A DNA stretch of 64,000 nt. Source: Annona cherimola. Its lineage: Eukaryota > Streptophyta > Magnoliopsida > Magnoliales > Annonaceae. The translations under genes and the position numbers were made by a program. The notes below the pieces were generated by a model that did not search any database, was not told where the DNA came from, and saw only the letters and a list, made by a program, of their open reading frames with translations. This document shows positions 31,674 to 44,560 of the stretch, in pieces; position 1 is the stretch's first letter; every line of letters begins with the position of its first letter. The stretch is taken from assembly GCA_030490835.1 (NCBI GenBank), contig CM059971.1:37930012-37994011 (forward strand), given 5' to 3'.

Positions 31674-31885
31674 AGTCGGCTTTAGTAAATTCGACTTAGG
31701 CTGAGTGGAGTCGATGTGGCTTCACTGCCCCAAGTAAAAATACAACTCCTATGCTAACCCTTCTTCTCAAATCATATTAATAATTCTCATAATTATTTCG
31801 AATCATATATTTATCATAAGCAATACAATTCAATAAATTCTTATTAAGTAACCAAATTGTTTTCAATTTTAAACTTCAATATCAA
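31674..31885 (-). other. Sirevirus B: spacer between pol end and env-position ORF
   Basis: AT-rich, with AGTCGAC/AAGTCGACTT words near 31,640-31,700 resembling the LTR repeats. The pol frame from 35,404 ends here on the far side of the solo LTR. Confidence 0.5.
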
Positions 31886-32309
31886 TGTGGCGCCCCGAAC
31901 CGAGGCGTCACATTTGTCCTTACTCCAAGATCTTGTCGATTTGTAAACGTGAATCAGGATTGTTGCCCTGATCACGCGGCGGGTACTTAATTGGATCTCG
32001 TCCAATTTTTCTTTTTTTCTTTTTCTTTTCTTTCATCACATAAACATATACTCATCATCATTCATGATGGACTTATCCATAACATCATAAATCATCAACT
32101 TCTCATATTATTCATAACTTCATAATTTCATACAATCTATGTCCTTTCTCATCATATCCCATTAGGGAATCTGTTCATACAAAAATCTACTAACCTTTGT
32201 AGATTCTTCTTTTCCTTTAGCAACTCGTGCCCTTCATTTCTTGTCTTTCCCTACACCTGTCTGAGGTTGGAAAAATAAAACATGAGTCGAAACTCAATAA
32301 GCAAGCATT

Positions 32310-32660
32310 TTTCATTTTAAATGCATTCCTCTCCATTTGATAGAAGACACTTATCAAGTGATCAACTACAAACGGAATAGAAACCTTTTCGTAAACTATT
32401 TTTGGAAACCTTTCATAAACCATTCATAAAAACCTTTCATGTAAACCATTTGTAAATGCATTTCTCTCCATTTGATAGGAGACACTTAGCAAGTGATTAA
32501 CTATCAATGGAATAGAAACCTTTTCGTAAACCATATTTCGAAACCTTTCATAAACCATTCATGTAAATCATTTGTAAATGCATTTCTCTCCATTCGATAG
32601 GAGACACTTAGCAAGTGATCAACTATCAATGGAATAGAAATCTTTTCATAAACATTGGAT
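32310..32660. repeat. Threefold ~125-135 bp repeat in the solo gypsy LTR
   Basis: Three units carry TGCATT[CT]CTCTCCATT[TC]GATAG, GACACTTA and AAGTGAT, then GGAATAGAAA and CATAAACCATTC. A related duplicated block occurs in the sister LTR (48,950-49,195). Confidence 0.75.
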
Positions 32661-33205
32661 GTGCAAATGCTTCCTTTCCACTCCTGACATAAACCTCAGT
32701 GTGCGGGTACGCTAGCTCAGGGAACATCTCACATAACATGGTCCAATATGCCGGCCGTCTCCGACTTGGCCTCGTCAAGGGGAACCTCTCTTCCTCTTGA
32801 CGCCTACATGGTTCCTACATGCATGACTTTTGATTTCCCCAGCGTTATATACCTCTTACACCAGGTAACTTGTCATTCTCATGTAGAGAATTATTTGTAC
32901 CATCCCTTAAAAATATCTTTTCAAATCCATGTGTGCAAATACTTTCTTTCCATTCCTGACATAAACCTTCGTGTGTGGGTACGCTAGCCCAGGGAACATC
33001 TCACATAGCATGGTCCAATACGCCAGCTATCTCCGACTTGGCCTCATCAAGGGGAACCTCTCTTCCTCTTGACGCCTACATGGTTCCTACATGCATGACT
33101 TTTGATTATCCCAGCATTATATACCTCTTACACCAGGTGGCTTGTCATTCTCATATAGAGAATTATTTGCACCATTTCTTTAAAAACATCATTTCAAATC
33201 CATGC
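32646..33205. repeat. 272-bp tandem duplication in the solo gypsy LTR
   Basis: Two head-to-tail copies, offset by 272 bp (for example CTCCTGACATAAACCT at 32,681 and TTCCTGACATAAACCT at 32,953), share GGGAACATCTCACATA, TCCGACTTGGCCTC and TTGACGCCTACATGG, with a few per cent difference. Confidence 0.85.
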
Positions 33206-33853
33206 TTTCCTTTTCAATCCATGTATGAAAATGCAATGCATTTCATTTACACATAACATTCCTTTGCCTCCACCTCTGGGGAGGACGCCGTCGGCACACA
33301 ACCCATACGACTCGGCATAGTGAAGGGGGACCCTCTGATCCGTTTTCTACCTCCACCAAGGCCTCTTCCTTATACATCATACATGTGCACATGTCCATGA
33401 ACATCACATGATATCAATATGCCGGCATGACTTTTCATAAAAACTCATAAACATTCATCATTTCAAAACATTATATGAATGGTCATCCTTAAACACATTT
33501 CATAAATACTTGGGAATAAAATCATATTTTCAAAAGGGTTTGCTTGCTTATAAATCATCATTTTCAAAAGGATTGCTTGCTTATCTTTGCTTTGCTTCAA
33601 CCTGACTCCTTTATCCTTTCCTTTCATTTTCCTATACAAGGAAATTGGATATTTTATCCATCTATTCCATGCCTTAGCTTGCTTCCCATGCATGCTTTAC
33701 GATCACATATTACCTCGTTTTTATAGAGGTTTTCCTTTTATAAATACTTAGTCATTACTCATTTATATGAATTTTTATCCATAAATCCTTTAAAAATTCC
33801 ATCAATATATCCTCATAAATATACAAAAATAAATCTCAATTTTTTCCCAAAAT

Positions 33854-33980
33854 ACGCTGTTCACTGTTCATAATTACTGTTCATGGCTCTGTAGCAGATT
33901 ACTGTTCATCATCACTGTTCATGTACTGTTCACCCGAGGTTACTGTTCACAGCAACGTGGGTTACTGTTCACATGGGTTC
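33854..33980. repeat. ACTGTTCA motif cluster
   Basis: Seven perfect ACTGTTCA words within about 130 bp, irregularly spaced, in the U3-side half of the solo LTR and upstream (minus strand) of its TATA box. Near the LTR outer end (35,228-35,270), and at 51,455-51,490 in the sister LTR, ACTATTCA occurs as a cluster of three. Confidence 0.8.
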
Positions 33981-34557
33981 CAAAAATTGACATTTTTCTC
34001 AAAAATAAAAAATACCATGACATAGCTTATGCTTCGTATATCATGGGAAATTCATGAATTATGAATTTATCATCATTAACTTGGCTAAATAAATCATTTT
34101 CTACATATACTAAAAATCAACATAAATTCACTTAAGCATAATCCTTAATTCCAAAAATTATGAAATTAATATATCATCATTTCAACATCATATTTATCAT
34201 ATTCATATATCCCAAATCATCATTTATCAATTTTGGAGCATTATTTTCACATATCATATGCTATCTTCCCGAATGCTCCATCTTTGCTCCAAATTTTCGT
34301 TGTTTCGGCATGATTCCAATTAAGCATTATAAATTTACTTATTTTCTCATGATTAGGCATTATCTAAGCATGGTTTTACCTTACTTAACACCCCAAAAAA
34401 ATTTGGGAAGAATCCCCATACCTGAAGTAGAAAATCTCTCCTCCAACTTGCCCTTTCTCTCTCTAACTTTCTCTCTAAGGCCAAAAACGAATTTTGGGGG
34501 TTGAAAATGCTCAATGGAGCTAGAATGTGTGTGCCTTGATCGTTCACCATGCTCCCC

Positions 34558-34565
34558 TATTTATA
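34558..34565 (-). promoter_or_regulatory. TATA box of the solo gypsy LTR
   Basis: Minus strand ACTATAAATAGGGG; the sister LTR has the same at 50,754-50,761. Transcript start would be about 34,530. Confidence 0.65.
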
Positions 34566-35403
34566 GTATTGCATTTTTCACATATTTGCAATTTACCCCC
34601 TTGCTCAAGGTATTTAATTCTAAATATCTTTTCCCAAATCCCATGCAATATTTTGAGCCTTGTGCAGCCACCCTAATCAGCAGCTCCTGCCCCCTAGCTA
34701 GCCCCTATTTATTTATGATTTTTTATTTATTAAAATTAATTATTTTAAAGTTAATTCATCTCAACCGTTGATTTTTGATAAGATTGATTTTGGGCCATTG
34801 GATTTGGTCCCAAAAGTCCAAGATCCAGCAGCCATAGCAGCTTTTCATTAATTATTTATCCATTTAATTAATTAAAATTAATCCAAAGTCAAATGCTAAT
34901 TAATGAAAAAGTAAAGCTACTTTTTGATCTTCAAATGACGTTTAATCGTGACCCTTAATTCATGATTTTTGATCAATCTTGGACCACTCATCATGTTCAT
35001 CATCATATTTTGGCCATCCATAAAAAATTTTATCTCAATCCGACGTCCAGATTGCAAGATATGAATTTTTCTTCATTTTCTTCACAAAAATCCATAAAAA
35101 TCTGAAAATACTAAATAAATCAAAAAGTTGCTATTTTGTCCTTTTGTGGGAAGCTTCCTTTTTTGTCTTTTTGTGATTAAGTTAATCCAAAGTGATTAAC
35201 TTAACATATTTTTTAATCCCACATTTACTATTCACGTTTCACTATTCACAGGCACTATTCATCTGAATTCCATAAATAATTATTTTAACCTTTATTCCCA
35301 CATATTTTCCATACTCATGAATATATATTTTATTAATATATTACCTAGGGTTTACAACCCTAGGATTTCATATATGTGTCTAAGATCGGGGTTTCACAAT
35401 CAA

Positions 35404-36770
35404 TCATTCTCATTTCTTTTCTAATTTTATAAAATGTTTCAATATTTAATAGTTTGGTAAAGATATCTACAATTTGATATTCATTTTTAACATATTCCAG
35501 GTTATGTCATAATTTTCAACATGTTCTTTAATGAAATGATGTCTAACGTCTATATGTTTAGTACTAGAGAGTAACAATGGATTCTTTGTTAGACAAATGA
35601 CACTTGCATTATTATATCTGATTAGTATATATTTGTATTTTATATCATAATCCCTTAATTATTATCTCATTCATAACAATTAGGCAGAACAACTACAAAT
35701 GGCAATATATTTGGCTTCTGCAATAAATAAAGCGACGCTAGTTTATTTTCTTGAAAATCTCGAAACCATCATACTTCCAAGAAACTGACAAATTCCAATA
35801 ATGTTTTCTCCATCTACCTTGTAGCTAGCAAAATTCGCATCCAAATATCTAATCAAATCAAATATTAAGCCCTTGTGATACAATAGATCAAAATTTGTTG
35901 TATTAATTAAATATATAAAAATTCTTTTTACAACTGTTAGTGAGATTCCTTAGGATTTAATTGAAATCTAGAGCACATGTAAATATTAAATAAGATATTA
36001 GGTTTAGAAGTAGTCAAATATAGCAATTATCCTATCATGCTTCTATAAAATTGTTGATCTACTTGTTTACCATTTTCATATTTGTCCATTCTCATCATAG
36101 AGCTCATGGGTATGCTTGCTCCTTTGCTATTTTGCATCTCAAACTTCTTAAGGATTTCTTTAATGTATTTAGACTGGTTTATAAAAATTCTTTCATTTGT
36201 TGTTTGATTTGCAATCCAAGGAAGAAATTGAGTTATGCTCGTTCTGCATTAACTTTGAAAATTTTTGACCAAAAACTATATCATCTACATAAATTTGAAT
36301 AATTAAAATATTTATTTCCTTATACTTAATGAATAAGGTAGTGTCAATCTTACTTCTTTGAAAATTATAATCAATTAAAAATTTTCTATATCTTTCATAC
36401 GAAGCTCTAGTAGCTTATTTCAATCCATACAAGACTTTGGTTAGTTTGTACACATACTTGGATTGATCATTTTCTCAAAACTTGGAGATTGTTCAACACA
36501 TACATCTTCATTAATATAACTATTCAAAAATGCATTTTAACATCCATTTGAAACAATTTAAGCCCATATGTGATACAAAGTCTAGTAATATGCGTATGAC
36601 TTTCAATCTAGCTACGGGGGCATAAGATTCTTCAAAATCAATTCTTTCTTCTTGTAAGTACCATTTAGCTATAAGTCTAGCTTTGTTTCTTACCACTAGT
36701 CCACTTTCATCTAGTTTGTTCCTAAACACCCATTTGGTATCAATTACCGTGAAATTTTTGGGTCTAAGAA
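35404..36770 (-). pseudogene. Sirevirus B: reverse transcriptase and RNase H
   Basis: Fragments in several frames: [20 protein letters not shown] and FEESYAPVARLKVIRILLDF (36,729-36,520), then heavily mutated RT, then an RNase H block (around 35,740-35,690, AEAKYIA) and the C-terminal stretch LEYVKNEYQIVDIFTKLLN ending in MRMID next to the solo LTR at 35,404. Many stops and indels. Confidence 0.82.
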
Positions 36771-37064
36771 CTAGTTGTCATATTTGATTTTTTTCAAATT
36801 AATTAAGTTCTTCTTGATTATAACTATCCAATTTTCATTATTGAGAACTTAGCCAATTGAGTTTGGTTCTATTTTTGATACAGATGCAAAATTTTCACAT
36901 ATATTTTACCTTGAACCTCTAGTTTCACATCATCATATACGTCGCATGTAAGTTGCTCAATTGAATGGTCATTTTTGAATTTCAAGTCTTTGAAGGTTTT
37001 ATAGGGAATAATATCTTCACTTACCTCTTGATTTGCATCTTGATCTTCCTTGAGCTCCTCTCCC

Positions 37065-38190
37065 TCATTTTCTTACTTGAAACTTTTCAAAATCCTTTAA
37101 TAAGTTATCTGCACCACTAAGTTCATCATCCTTTTTTAAAATTGGGTTAAACTTATCAAAAATAAAATGAATTGACTCATCTACTATTTGAATTCTTTTA
37201 TTGAATATTCTATATATTTTGCTATTGGAGGAGTAGCCAAGAAATATGGCCTCATCAATTTTGGCATTTAACTTGCTAAGGTTGTCTTTTCCATTGTTCG
37301 ACACATAACATATACATCTAAAGACATGAAAATATGAAATATTTGATTTTTTTTCTTTTCTTAACTCATATAGAGTCTTTTTCAGGATAGCTGTAATGGT
37401 AACACAATTCAAGACATGACAATCTGTACTTACAGTTTTACTTCAAAATTTCTCAAATGATTTACACTTATTTAATATAGTTCTAGTCATCTCTTATATA
37501 GTTCTTCTTTTTCTTTCAACAAACTTCATTTTATTAAGGAGTTCTTGGTGGAGAAAAAGCATGGTGAATTTTTTTTTCACAAAATTCTATGAAACTTTTA
37601 TCTTCAAATTCACCACCATGTCACTTCTAATAGATATAATTATATTTTTCTTTTTATTTTGTATCAAATTTGAAAAACTAAGAAACATAAAAAAGCTTTC
37701 ATCCTTGCTAGCTAATAACATTATCTAAGTGAACCTTGAGAACTCACTAACAATAATATATATGCATTTCTTTCCCTTAATGCTCAATATACCAAATGAT
37801 TCATAATGATCCATGTGTAAACTCAAGTGGTCTAGAGGTTAAAACCTCATTCTTTGGTGAAAAGATATCTTAGATTGCTTGGACATTTGACAAACTTTGC
37901 AAATTTTATCTTTATCATATTTAAGCTTTAGTAAACCTTCTACTAAGCTCTTTTTTTTTACAAAGCCTTGATATTTGACATGTTTATGTGCCCAAGTCTC
38001 TTGTGTGTCACACCCATGGATCATTATCAACTGCCGCAAGGCATGTTCTATCTAACTCGTCAAGGTATACCAAATATATATTTTTATATATTTTTCCATT
38101 AAAAATTTTATAATCTCCATTTAAAATATTGCATATAGATGATTCAAACATAATTTTATAACATTTGTCACATAATTGGCTAATACTCAT
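37065..38190 (-). pseudogene. Sirevirus B: integrase
   Basis: ISQLCDKCYKIMFESSICN (38,180), KDKICKVCQMSKQSK (zinc-finger cysteines, 37,900), then mutated core, then TAILKKTLYELRKEKKSNIS and AIFLGYSSNSKIYRIFNKR (37,400-37,190), closely parallel to element A at 27,360-27,570. Frame broken repeatedly. Confidence 0.85.
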
Positions 38191-38194
38191 TAAA

Positions 38195-38400
38195 TTATAT
38201 TTAAGACCTTCAACAAATAAAACTTCTTCTATGATGCATTTGATATAGCATTACCTTACCACTGATTTTACCTTTCTCATTGTTCCTAAATGCAATGGTT
38301 CTACTATTGTAATGCTTGAGATTGTGGAATAGGGTCTTTCCTCTGTCATATGCATTCAGCAACCATTATCCATATACCATATATTATTTGCCTTTGTTCT
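38195..38400 (-). pseudogene. Sirevirus B: protease region
   Basis: Minus strand reads IWYMDNGC, stop, MHMTEE, the copia active-site block with DSG changed to DNG and a stop where relatives have Ser-Arg. Confidence 0.75.
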
Positions 38401-38459
38401 AAGACATACCTACAAAATCAATTAAATAATTTTCATCTCTTTGGTACTCATCTTTTGAA

Positions 38460-40194
38460 TCAATTTAGGTTAGTAAGCATTTGAAATATATGTTGTTCAT
38501 ATATAGAAGGTATAAATCCAATATTCTTTGGTACCCCAACCAGTTTAGCTTCTCTATTATGTAATTTCTTAATTTTATATTGATGAATTTTATTTCCAAA
38601 CTTGTGGTAGAAATGGCCTATCCCGTGAATCTTTTGGGAGGACTCCACATACAATTTGGTTGTTAAGTTGGTCTTCTTATCCAAGTTACTCCTATTGTTC
38701 TAAATTAGTCATGAGGTATTGTCATTTTTGCTTGAAGTCTAACCCATTTTGGAGTATTTAATTTTCTACATTCTCCTTGCTCAAATGTTGAGTATCCAAG
38801 TTCTTTTCTATTTGTTCGAGTTGTCATATTAAGGAATATTTTGACACTCTTCTGGGTTAGAGAATTTTGCCAATGATCTATTTAGAGCTACATTTTCTTT
38901 CTTTAGTTTCTCAATTTCAGTAGTTAAAGTTTTAGTCTCATCCATTAAACCCTTGACTTTTTCAGCTAATTTTTCATTTATAATAATAGTATAAAGTATA
39001 CTTGTTTTCAAATTTCTTTATCTCCTCAAATAATAAATCATAGGTTTGTTACAATTTCTCTAGCTCATCATATTTGAAACAATCATAAGTGAAAGAGTAA
39101 ACGAATTTAGTAAATCTTTCTCTTCAATCTTTGCTAAACAGCATATTCTGGCACAGTTTGCAGCTTCTTGATCCTCATTTAATAAGTTACTTATTAAAAA
39201 AGAATCTCCATTAATATACATCCCTCCGCTTTAGGCTTAGGAAACTTTTTAGTATTGCTTTTTTCTTTCTTTTTGTCTCTCCTTTGACTTGTTCTTAAGT
39301 GTGAGACATTGTGCTTACTTGTGTCCCACTCCACTTCACTTGTAGCATTTAAGTGGATCTTTCCTCTTTTCTCTCTTGCTCTTCTTCTTGAATGTCTTAA
39401 AAGAGATAATATTTTTTTCATTCCTCATAAATTTTCTAAATTTTCTTATGAGGAAGGAAATTTCTCCATCTTCATTTTGAGATGATGATGTAGGCTCTTC
39501 TGAGCTTTGTGTAGCCTTGAGCCGAGAGTCTTCCTCCCTTTTGATGTTCTTCATTTTTTTTCTTGATTAGCTTATGAGACATAAATGAGCTAATCAAATC
39601 TTCCAGCTTCAATGTATTGAAATCCTTTGCCTCTTCAATAGTAGTAATCTTGGGTGTCCAAGATTCCGGTAACGCCTTTAATACCTTTATGACCTGCTTA
39701 GATTCAAATATTGTCTTTCTTATGCCTTTTTAGAGAATTAGTAATCTTAGAAAATTTTGTAAAAATTTCAGAAATATTTTCAATATCAAGCATCTTAAAA
39801 CTTTCTAGCTCTCAAATTAAAATATTTTTTCTCATCCCTTAGACTTGAAAACTACTTTCATAAATTGAAGTTAGAGCATCTAATATCTCTTTGACAATCA
39901 AGCAAGAGGACACTTTATCATATTCGATGACTGTCAATATACAAAATAATGAGTTCATTGCCTAGCTATTCTCTTTACTAATCTTACCTTCTTCTCGGTC
40001 TAGTCAGAGACTCTTTCACTTACGGGTAGAGTAACCCAATCTTGGATTGTAACATAAAAATTCATATCAGTCGCTATTATCAATTGTTTCATTCTTAACT
40101 TCTAGTAGCCAAAGTTACTTTCATCAAATATTGGTGGTTTAGTAAATAATTGACTCTCATCAAATGAAGAAATGAAAGTTGATTGAGATGTCAT
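38460..40194 (-). pseudogene. Sirevirus B: gag
   Basis: ATG at 40,194 lies 38 bases after the PBS and starts MTSQSTFISSFDESQLFTKP, then FDESNFGY, the usual start of Sirevirus gag (PPLFDG.NY.YWK). The zinc knuckle at 39,349-39,303 reads C-Y-K-stop-S-G-V-G-H-K-stop-A-Q-C, so the second Cys codon is a stop. A coiled-coil piece (38,990-38,850, EKLAEKVKGLMDETKTLTTE) matches the gag C-terminus seen in element A at 45-293. Many stops. Confidence 0.82.
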
Positions 40195-40231
40195 TAATGA
40201 TAGGTCTCTTTGGTAATAAACTCTAAGACTT

Positions 40232-40243
40232 GCTCTGATACCA
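40232..40243 (-). other. Sirevirus B primer binding site (tRNA-iMet)
   Basis: Minus strand TGGTATCAGAGC, two bases inside the LTR end ACCAACA at 40,246. This is the standard plant initiator-Met site. Confidence 0.93.
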
Positions 40244-40245
40244 CT

Positions 40246-41795
40246 TGTTGGTCTCAAGTTTATGCCAAAACCCAAGAAGGGACGGGTGAATTGGGTTCTT
40301 TAAATTTTTTTTGATGCTTTAAAGCTTTAACACCTTGTGAGTTTAGTCCCCTTGAATGAAAATATGAAGAATAAAAAAGCAAATAATTCACATACAGAAG
40401 ACACAATAAATTATGGTGGTTCGGAACAACCCTCCCTCCCTACTCTACTCTTCCAAGAGCACACTTTCATATCTTGAGTTCTATAATTTTAATAATAGTA
40501 CAATTAGAGCTCTTGCCCTCTTCTAGATTATAGCTCTACGAGGCCTTTATAACTACAACACAAGTAGACGGTGAGTTCCACTCTAACTATATATTACTTA
40601 TCTTTACTTGGCCTTGTTCTCCAAGATCAAGCCAAGTAGCAATACAACAAAGGGATTCAAAAAATAAAATCTATACTTTATAGATTTTTTTTTAGCAAAT
40701 TCAGTATGGGAGAGAACTTTGGAATGCTCAAAATGAATGAGAAGTTGTAGCTCTTGCAGTAAAAATGAGTGTTCCTCTTTGTAGAGCATTTAATGCACAC
40801 TTAAATGCTTCTAGGAAGGAAGATGTAAGCTAAATGAATATTCTAGCTAATCCTCATAATTTCTCTTAACATGTCTCAATTGGATGTGGGGTTATTTTGA
40901 ACGCTAGAGGGTAAGTGGTGTGCATTAAATGTACTAATGTTCAAATTTTATGACCGTTATGACTCAAGTTGCATCTGGAGTCGACTTCACCCAAGTTGCT
41001 GGCTAAAGTCAACTTGGGTTGCGACTTTAGTCTCCTCCTTTCCTTCCCAAGAGGTTTACTCCTTTTTTTCAGTTCTAAGCTGTAATCTCAAGTCTATTTG
41101 ATCTGGGATTTCACCCAAGTCACAAGTAAAGTCACTTAGGTTATGACTTCACTTTGCATTATGCATAGAACTTCATATCTTCATAACTTGTATATATTCG
41201 AGCATTGTGATGTTGTGTCTTCAGAGTTTGATTTTCTTACCTTCTTTTTTTCACTTAGTATTCTCAACTTTTGCATGTTCTTCAAAATATAGTTTTCTTT
41301 TATCCAAGTCTTGTCTTTGAGATCTCATTTCTTCATGGCTCGAATCTCCATTCATTGAAATCTATCTTCAAAACTTCAAGATATGCACTCCTAGATATCC
41401 AGATATATGCTTGAGTCAACTTTGAGATGAAGCTTGACCCAAGGCTCAGGTGAGGTCAACTTGAGTATGCAGCTTGACCCAAGTCTCACGTAGGGTCAAT
41501 TTGGGTATGCAACTTGACCCAAGTCAAATGAGAAGTCGACTTTGGTATCAATTGCACACTCAATTCTTTATTCGAATGCTTGAATGCTCTAAGTCCCATT
41601 ATTAGGTCGACTTTATATGAGACTTCACCCAAGTCGCATGTCGGAGTTGGAGTTGACTTCTTTGAATTCTTCATTAGAGTTTTGAAGTCTCCTAAGTTGC
41701 AAGCTGAGTCGACTTGAGTTGCACCTTAACCCAAGTTGCTTGCAAAATCGATTTTGGTTGTGACTTTGTCTGCTTACTTATCCACAATTTCAGCT
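40246..41795 (-). repeat. Sirevirus B: 5' LTR, truncated
   Basis: It ends GAGACCAACA at 40,246, like the solo LTR end at 47,074 (GGGACCAACA). The U3 side carries AAGTCGACT/CAAGTCG words between 40,975 and 41,760. The LTR start TGTTGG is missing because a different LTR (TGTAATATCC) begins at 41,796. Confidence 0.85.
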
Positions 41796-44560
41796 TGTAA
41801 TATCCAGACCCAACTAGGACTCATATAATTACATTTAAGGTGTAATTATGATTTATGTATGAATTGATTGATTTATAGATGATTTTCATGAAGTGATGAA
41901 TTTTGCAATTAGGGTTTGCAATTAAGAATAGTGATTAAGATTAATCGTCATAGCCCAATGTGAGTTAAGATGACTAAAGGGGCTTAAAAAGGATTTGAAT
42001 ATGATAATGTAGCATGAATTTTTATTTTAATTTCTATGATTTAATTAATGGATATTAAAAGAAAAATTATGGAATTATGTTGGAAAATCATAGAAAATTC
42101 ATAACTTGATGCCTATAAGGAGAAATGAGATGAAATTTGAATGGTAAGCTCATGATTTTGGACTTAAACTTATGAGTGGATTGGATTAAGACAAATGTGA
42201 TGAGATTAAGGTGATAATTAATTATTTTTAATCTCACACTCTAAAGTTATTTTCAAAGGTTCATAACTTGACGTAAAAAAGTCGGTTTGAGATGAAATTT
42301 GAAACGATTGAATAAAATTATGAAATCTATGGTATGGATGGATTGGATTAAGCTAATTACCATGGGAAAGTTCTTAATTGAAAAAAATTCCTAGCATTGA
42401 CTTTGTGCACCCTAGACTACCATAGCATTTATGTTAAAGTAAGTGAGTTAAATGACTTGGTTTAATGCTATGAGAGGTGTCAAATGGAAGTGAAAGAAGC
42501 TAGATTTTTTGGATTTGTTTAAGGGTCAAATCCATGAAAAAGTGGGATCTTAAATGCATAGGTTTAATGACCTAATATGTAGCTAAATTGAGGCATAGAT
42601 GATGTGGCATGACCATGGATGTCCAAGGGCATATATGGCATGAAATTTAGATTTTTAAAAATCCTAAAATGCATATCTAAATAGCCTAACACCTAGGTGA
42701 AGTAAATGGACACTTAAATATGTGGAAATTGAGGTATAAAAATGTCAAAAAGCATTCCTAAGAGGGGACGCCCCTATTGGACAGCAATGCACCCCTTAAA
42801 TGTATGATTTTTGATGATTTTTGTTAATTATTAAATGGTTATTTTACTTGGATATAAAATTATCATATCATCAAGGGATAAGTTAGAATTAAATTACCCT
42901 CATGACATGTGGCAAAGTGGGTCCCATGGGCTGGTTAAAAATTATAAAAAGGGGGTCATATCCTTGAAAATGTCCAAAACTAGCAAGGAAGAAGGAGAAA
43001 AGAGGAGAAAACGAGAAGGAAAAAGGTTAAACAAGTTGGATTCAAGTAAGATTCAATTCAAGTAAGCGAAATCTAAGTTTTGAATTATTTAAATCAAGTT
43101 TTCCTCTCTCGAATCATGAGCCATGAATATGGTTCATAAAGAACTCTTAAAGGATGAGTTATGATTCCTTGATGAAGGTATTGAATGATTTTTGAAAGAT
43201 ATAAATAAGATCAAGAGTTTAAGAGAGTGAAAAGGGAAGTTAGGGTTGAATTTTGAGATGAAATCTAACTTGGAATTTCTCAAAAACTCTAAGTCATGTT
43301 GCTGTTTGATTAACGCATGATGATTAGGATGTAAATCATGTTCTTTTAGATTACTTATGTTGATTTGAGCATTTTTTAATGATTTTAGCAAAAATGGAAC
43401 TTAGGGTTTCAAGTAATGCTCGATTTTTCCATTTTTGAGTTAAAAATAATACGAAGAAGTGCTTAAATGGTTTATGGATGAATTGTAGGATAACGTATCC
43501 TAAATTAAGGACCCTTTAAATGTCCTAAGTGGGCTGGATGAGTTTGCCCTAAATCTAAGTTTTTAGGGTATATGTATGGAATGTCCAAATGGGGGCCAAA
43601 ACGGGTACTTAACATGTAATTTTTGTTGTTGTTTGTAAAAAAATGATTTATGGATGTTATGAAGGGTAAATTACCCTAGGATTAAGGTACTTTGAGTTTC
43701 CAAATGAGCTTCGAAAGATTTTCCCTAAATCTGATTTTAAGGACATGTGTATGGACACGTTGAAACGTGTCAAAATGGATGCTCTATATGCTTGAAAATG
43801 TTGTTGTTATGGAAGAAAATAAATTATGGATTTTAAATATGTGATAATACCCTAAATTTTGGTTAAGAAAATCATGTTTAGTTTCTGAAAATTATGACTT
43901 AAAAATCTATTAAGATTTAAGTCTTGAAAGAGGCGTTGAAAGGATGAAAAACGGGTCATAACATGGCTGTTTTAGAACTCAGTGATAAATGGATTAAAAA
44001 TCTGAAATTAAAGCCTAAAGTATATGTTAATTAAGGGGTTTAATGATGTTGAAAATGGATGTAAGTTGCTGTGTTAAGAAATTTTAAAAAACACATAATA
44101 TATATGTTGTATGTTGAACGTATGTGGAACGTATGTATGAATGAATGATATATGACTTATGTAGAATTGCTAAAATGCAAAATATGCATGAATATGAGAT
44201 GAAATGCTTAAGTATGTTTCTGTATGGATGATGTTTGATTATCTCAAATTTTGAGATTAATTTATGAAGCTTAAAACGTCACTTATATGCTTAGAATGAG
44301 TATTGACGTAGAAAAATGGAAAATAGATGAAAAATAGTTAATAAGAGATATAAATCCCCATATGTTGAATTATGAATGAATGTTATGTGTTTTCCTAAAT
44401 ATGAGTTCAAAATGGTATATGGAATGAATGGTATGATGCACAAGTGCATGTTGTGTATGTATGATCGATTTAAAAATCTAAGTTGGTTATGTATGATATG
44501 GATTATGGGATTAAAAAACTAAGTGAATGCAAACAAATGGATTGTTATGAATGCGGGAAG
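41796..44560 (+). repeat. Truncated gypsy LTR, plus orientation
   Basis: It begins TGTAATATCCAGACCC and shares with the LTRs at 31,886 and 48,304 (reversed) blocks such as GAAAATTCATAACTTG, GAGATGAAATTTGA and GGATGGATTGGATTAAG, in the same order. A plus-strand TATA box (ATTATAAAAAGGGGG, 42,941) is followed by a purine-rich leader and 1.6 kb of AT-rich U5-like sequence. No CA end followed by a PBS was found, so the right limit is approximate. No coding. Confidence 0.5.

Larger units (their letters stand above)
31886..35398 (-). mobile_element. Solo gypsy LTR, 3,513 bp, inside Sirevirus B
   Basis: Terminal TGTGAAACCCCGAT (minus strand, from 35,398) and GGGGCGCCACA (31,886), with a perfect 5-bp duplication ATCAA at 31,881-31,885 and 35,399-35,403. 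No internal coding region remains, so two LTRs recombined into one. It is the same family as 48,304-51,643, whose adjoining PBS gives the orientation. It contains a minus-strand TATA box (34,558-34,565), a 272-bp tandem duplication, a threefold repeat of about 125-135 bp, and an ACTGTTCA cluster. Long-LTR chromovirus (Tekay/Del-like) is my guess. Confidence 0.9.
29330..41795 (-). mobile_element. Sirevirus-type copia (element B), minus strand, interrupted and truncated at both ends
   Basis: 5' LTR (40,246-41,795, its outer end cut at 41,795), initiator-Met PBS, gag, protease, integrase, RT, RNase H, an env-position ORF, PPT and a 182-bp piece of the 3' LTR (29,330-29,511). A 3.5-kb solo gypsy LTR sits just after RNase H. 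Coding parts are far more decayed than in element A, so B is older. The LTRs carry AAGTCGACT-type repeats as in the solo LTR at 45,342-47,074. Confidence 0.88.
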
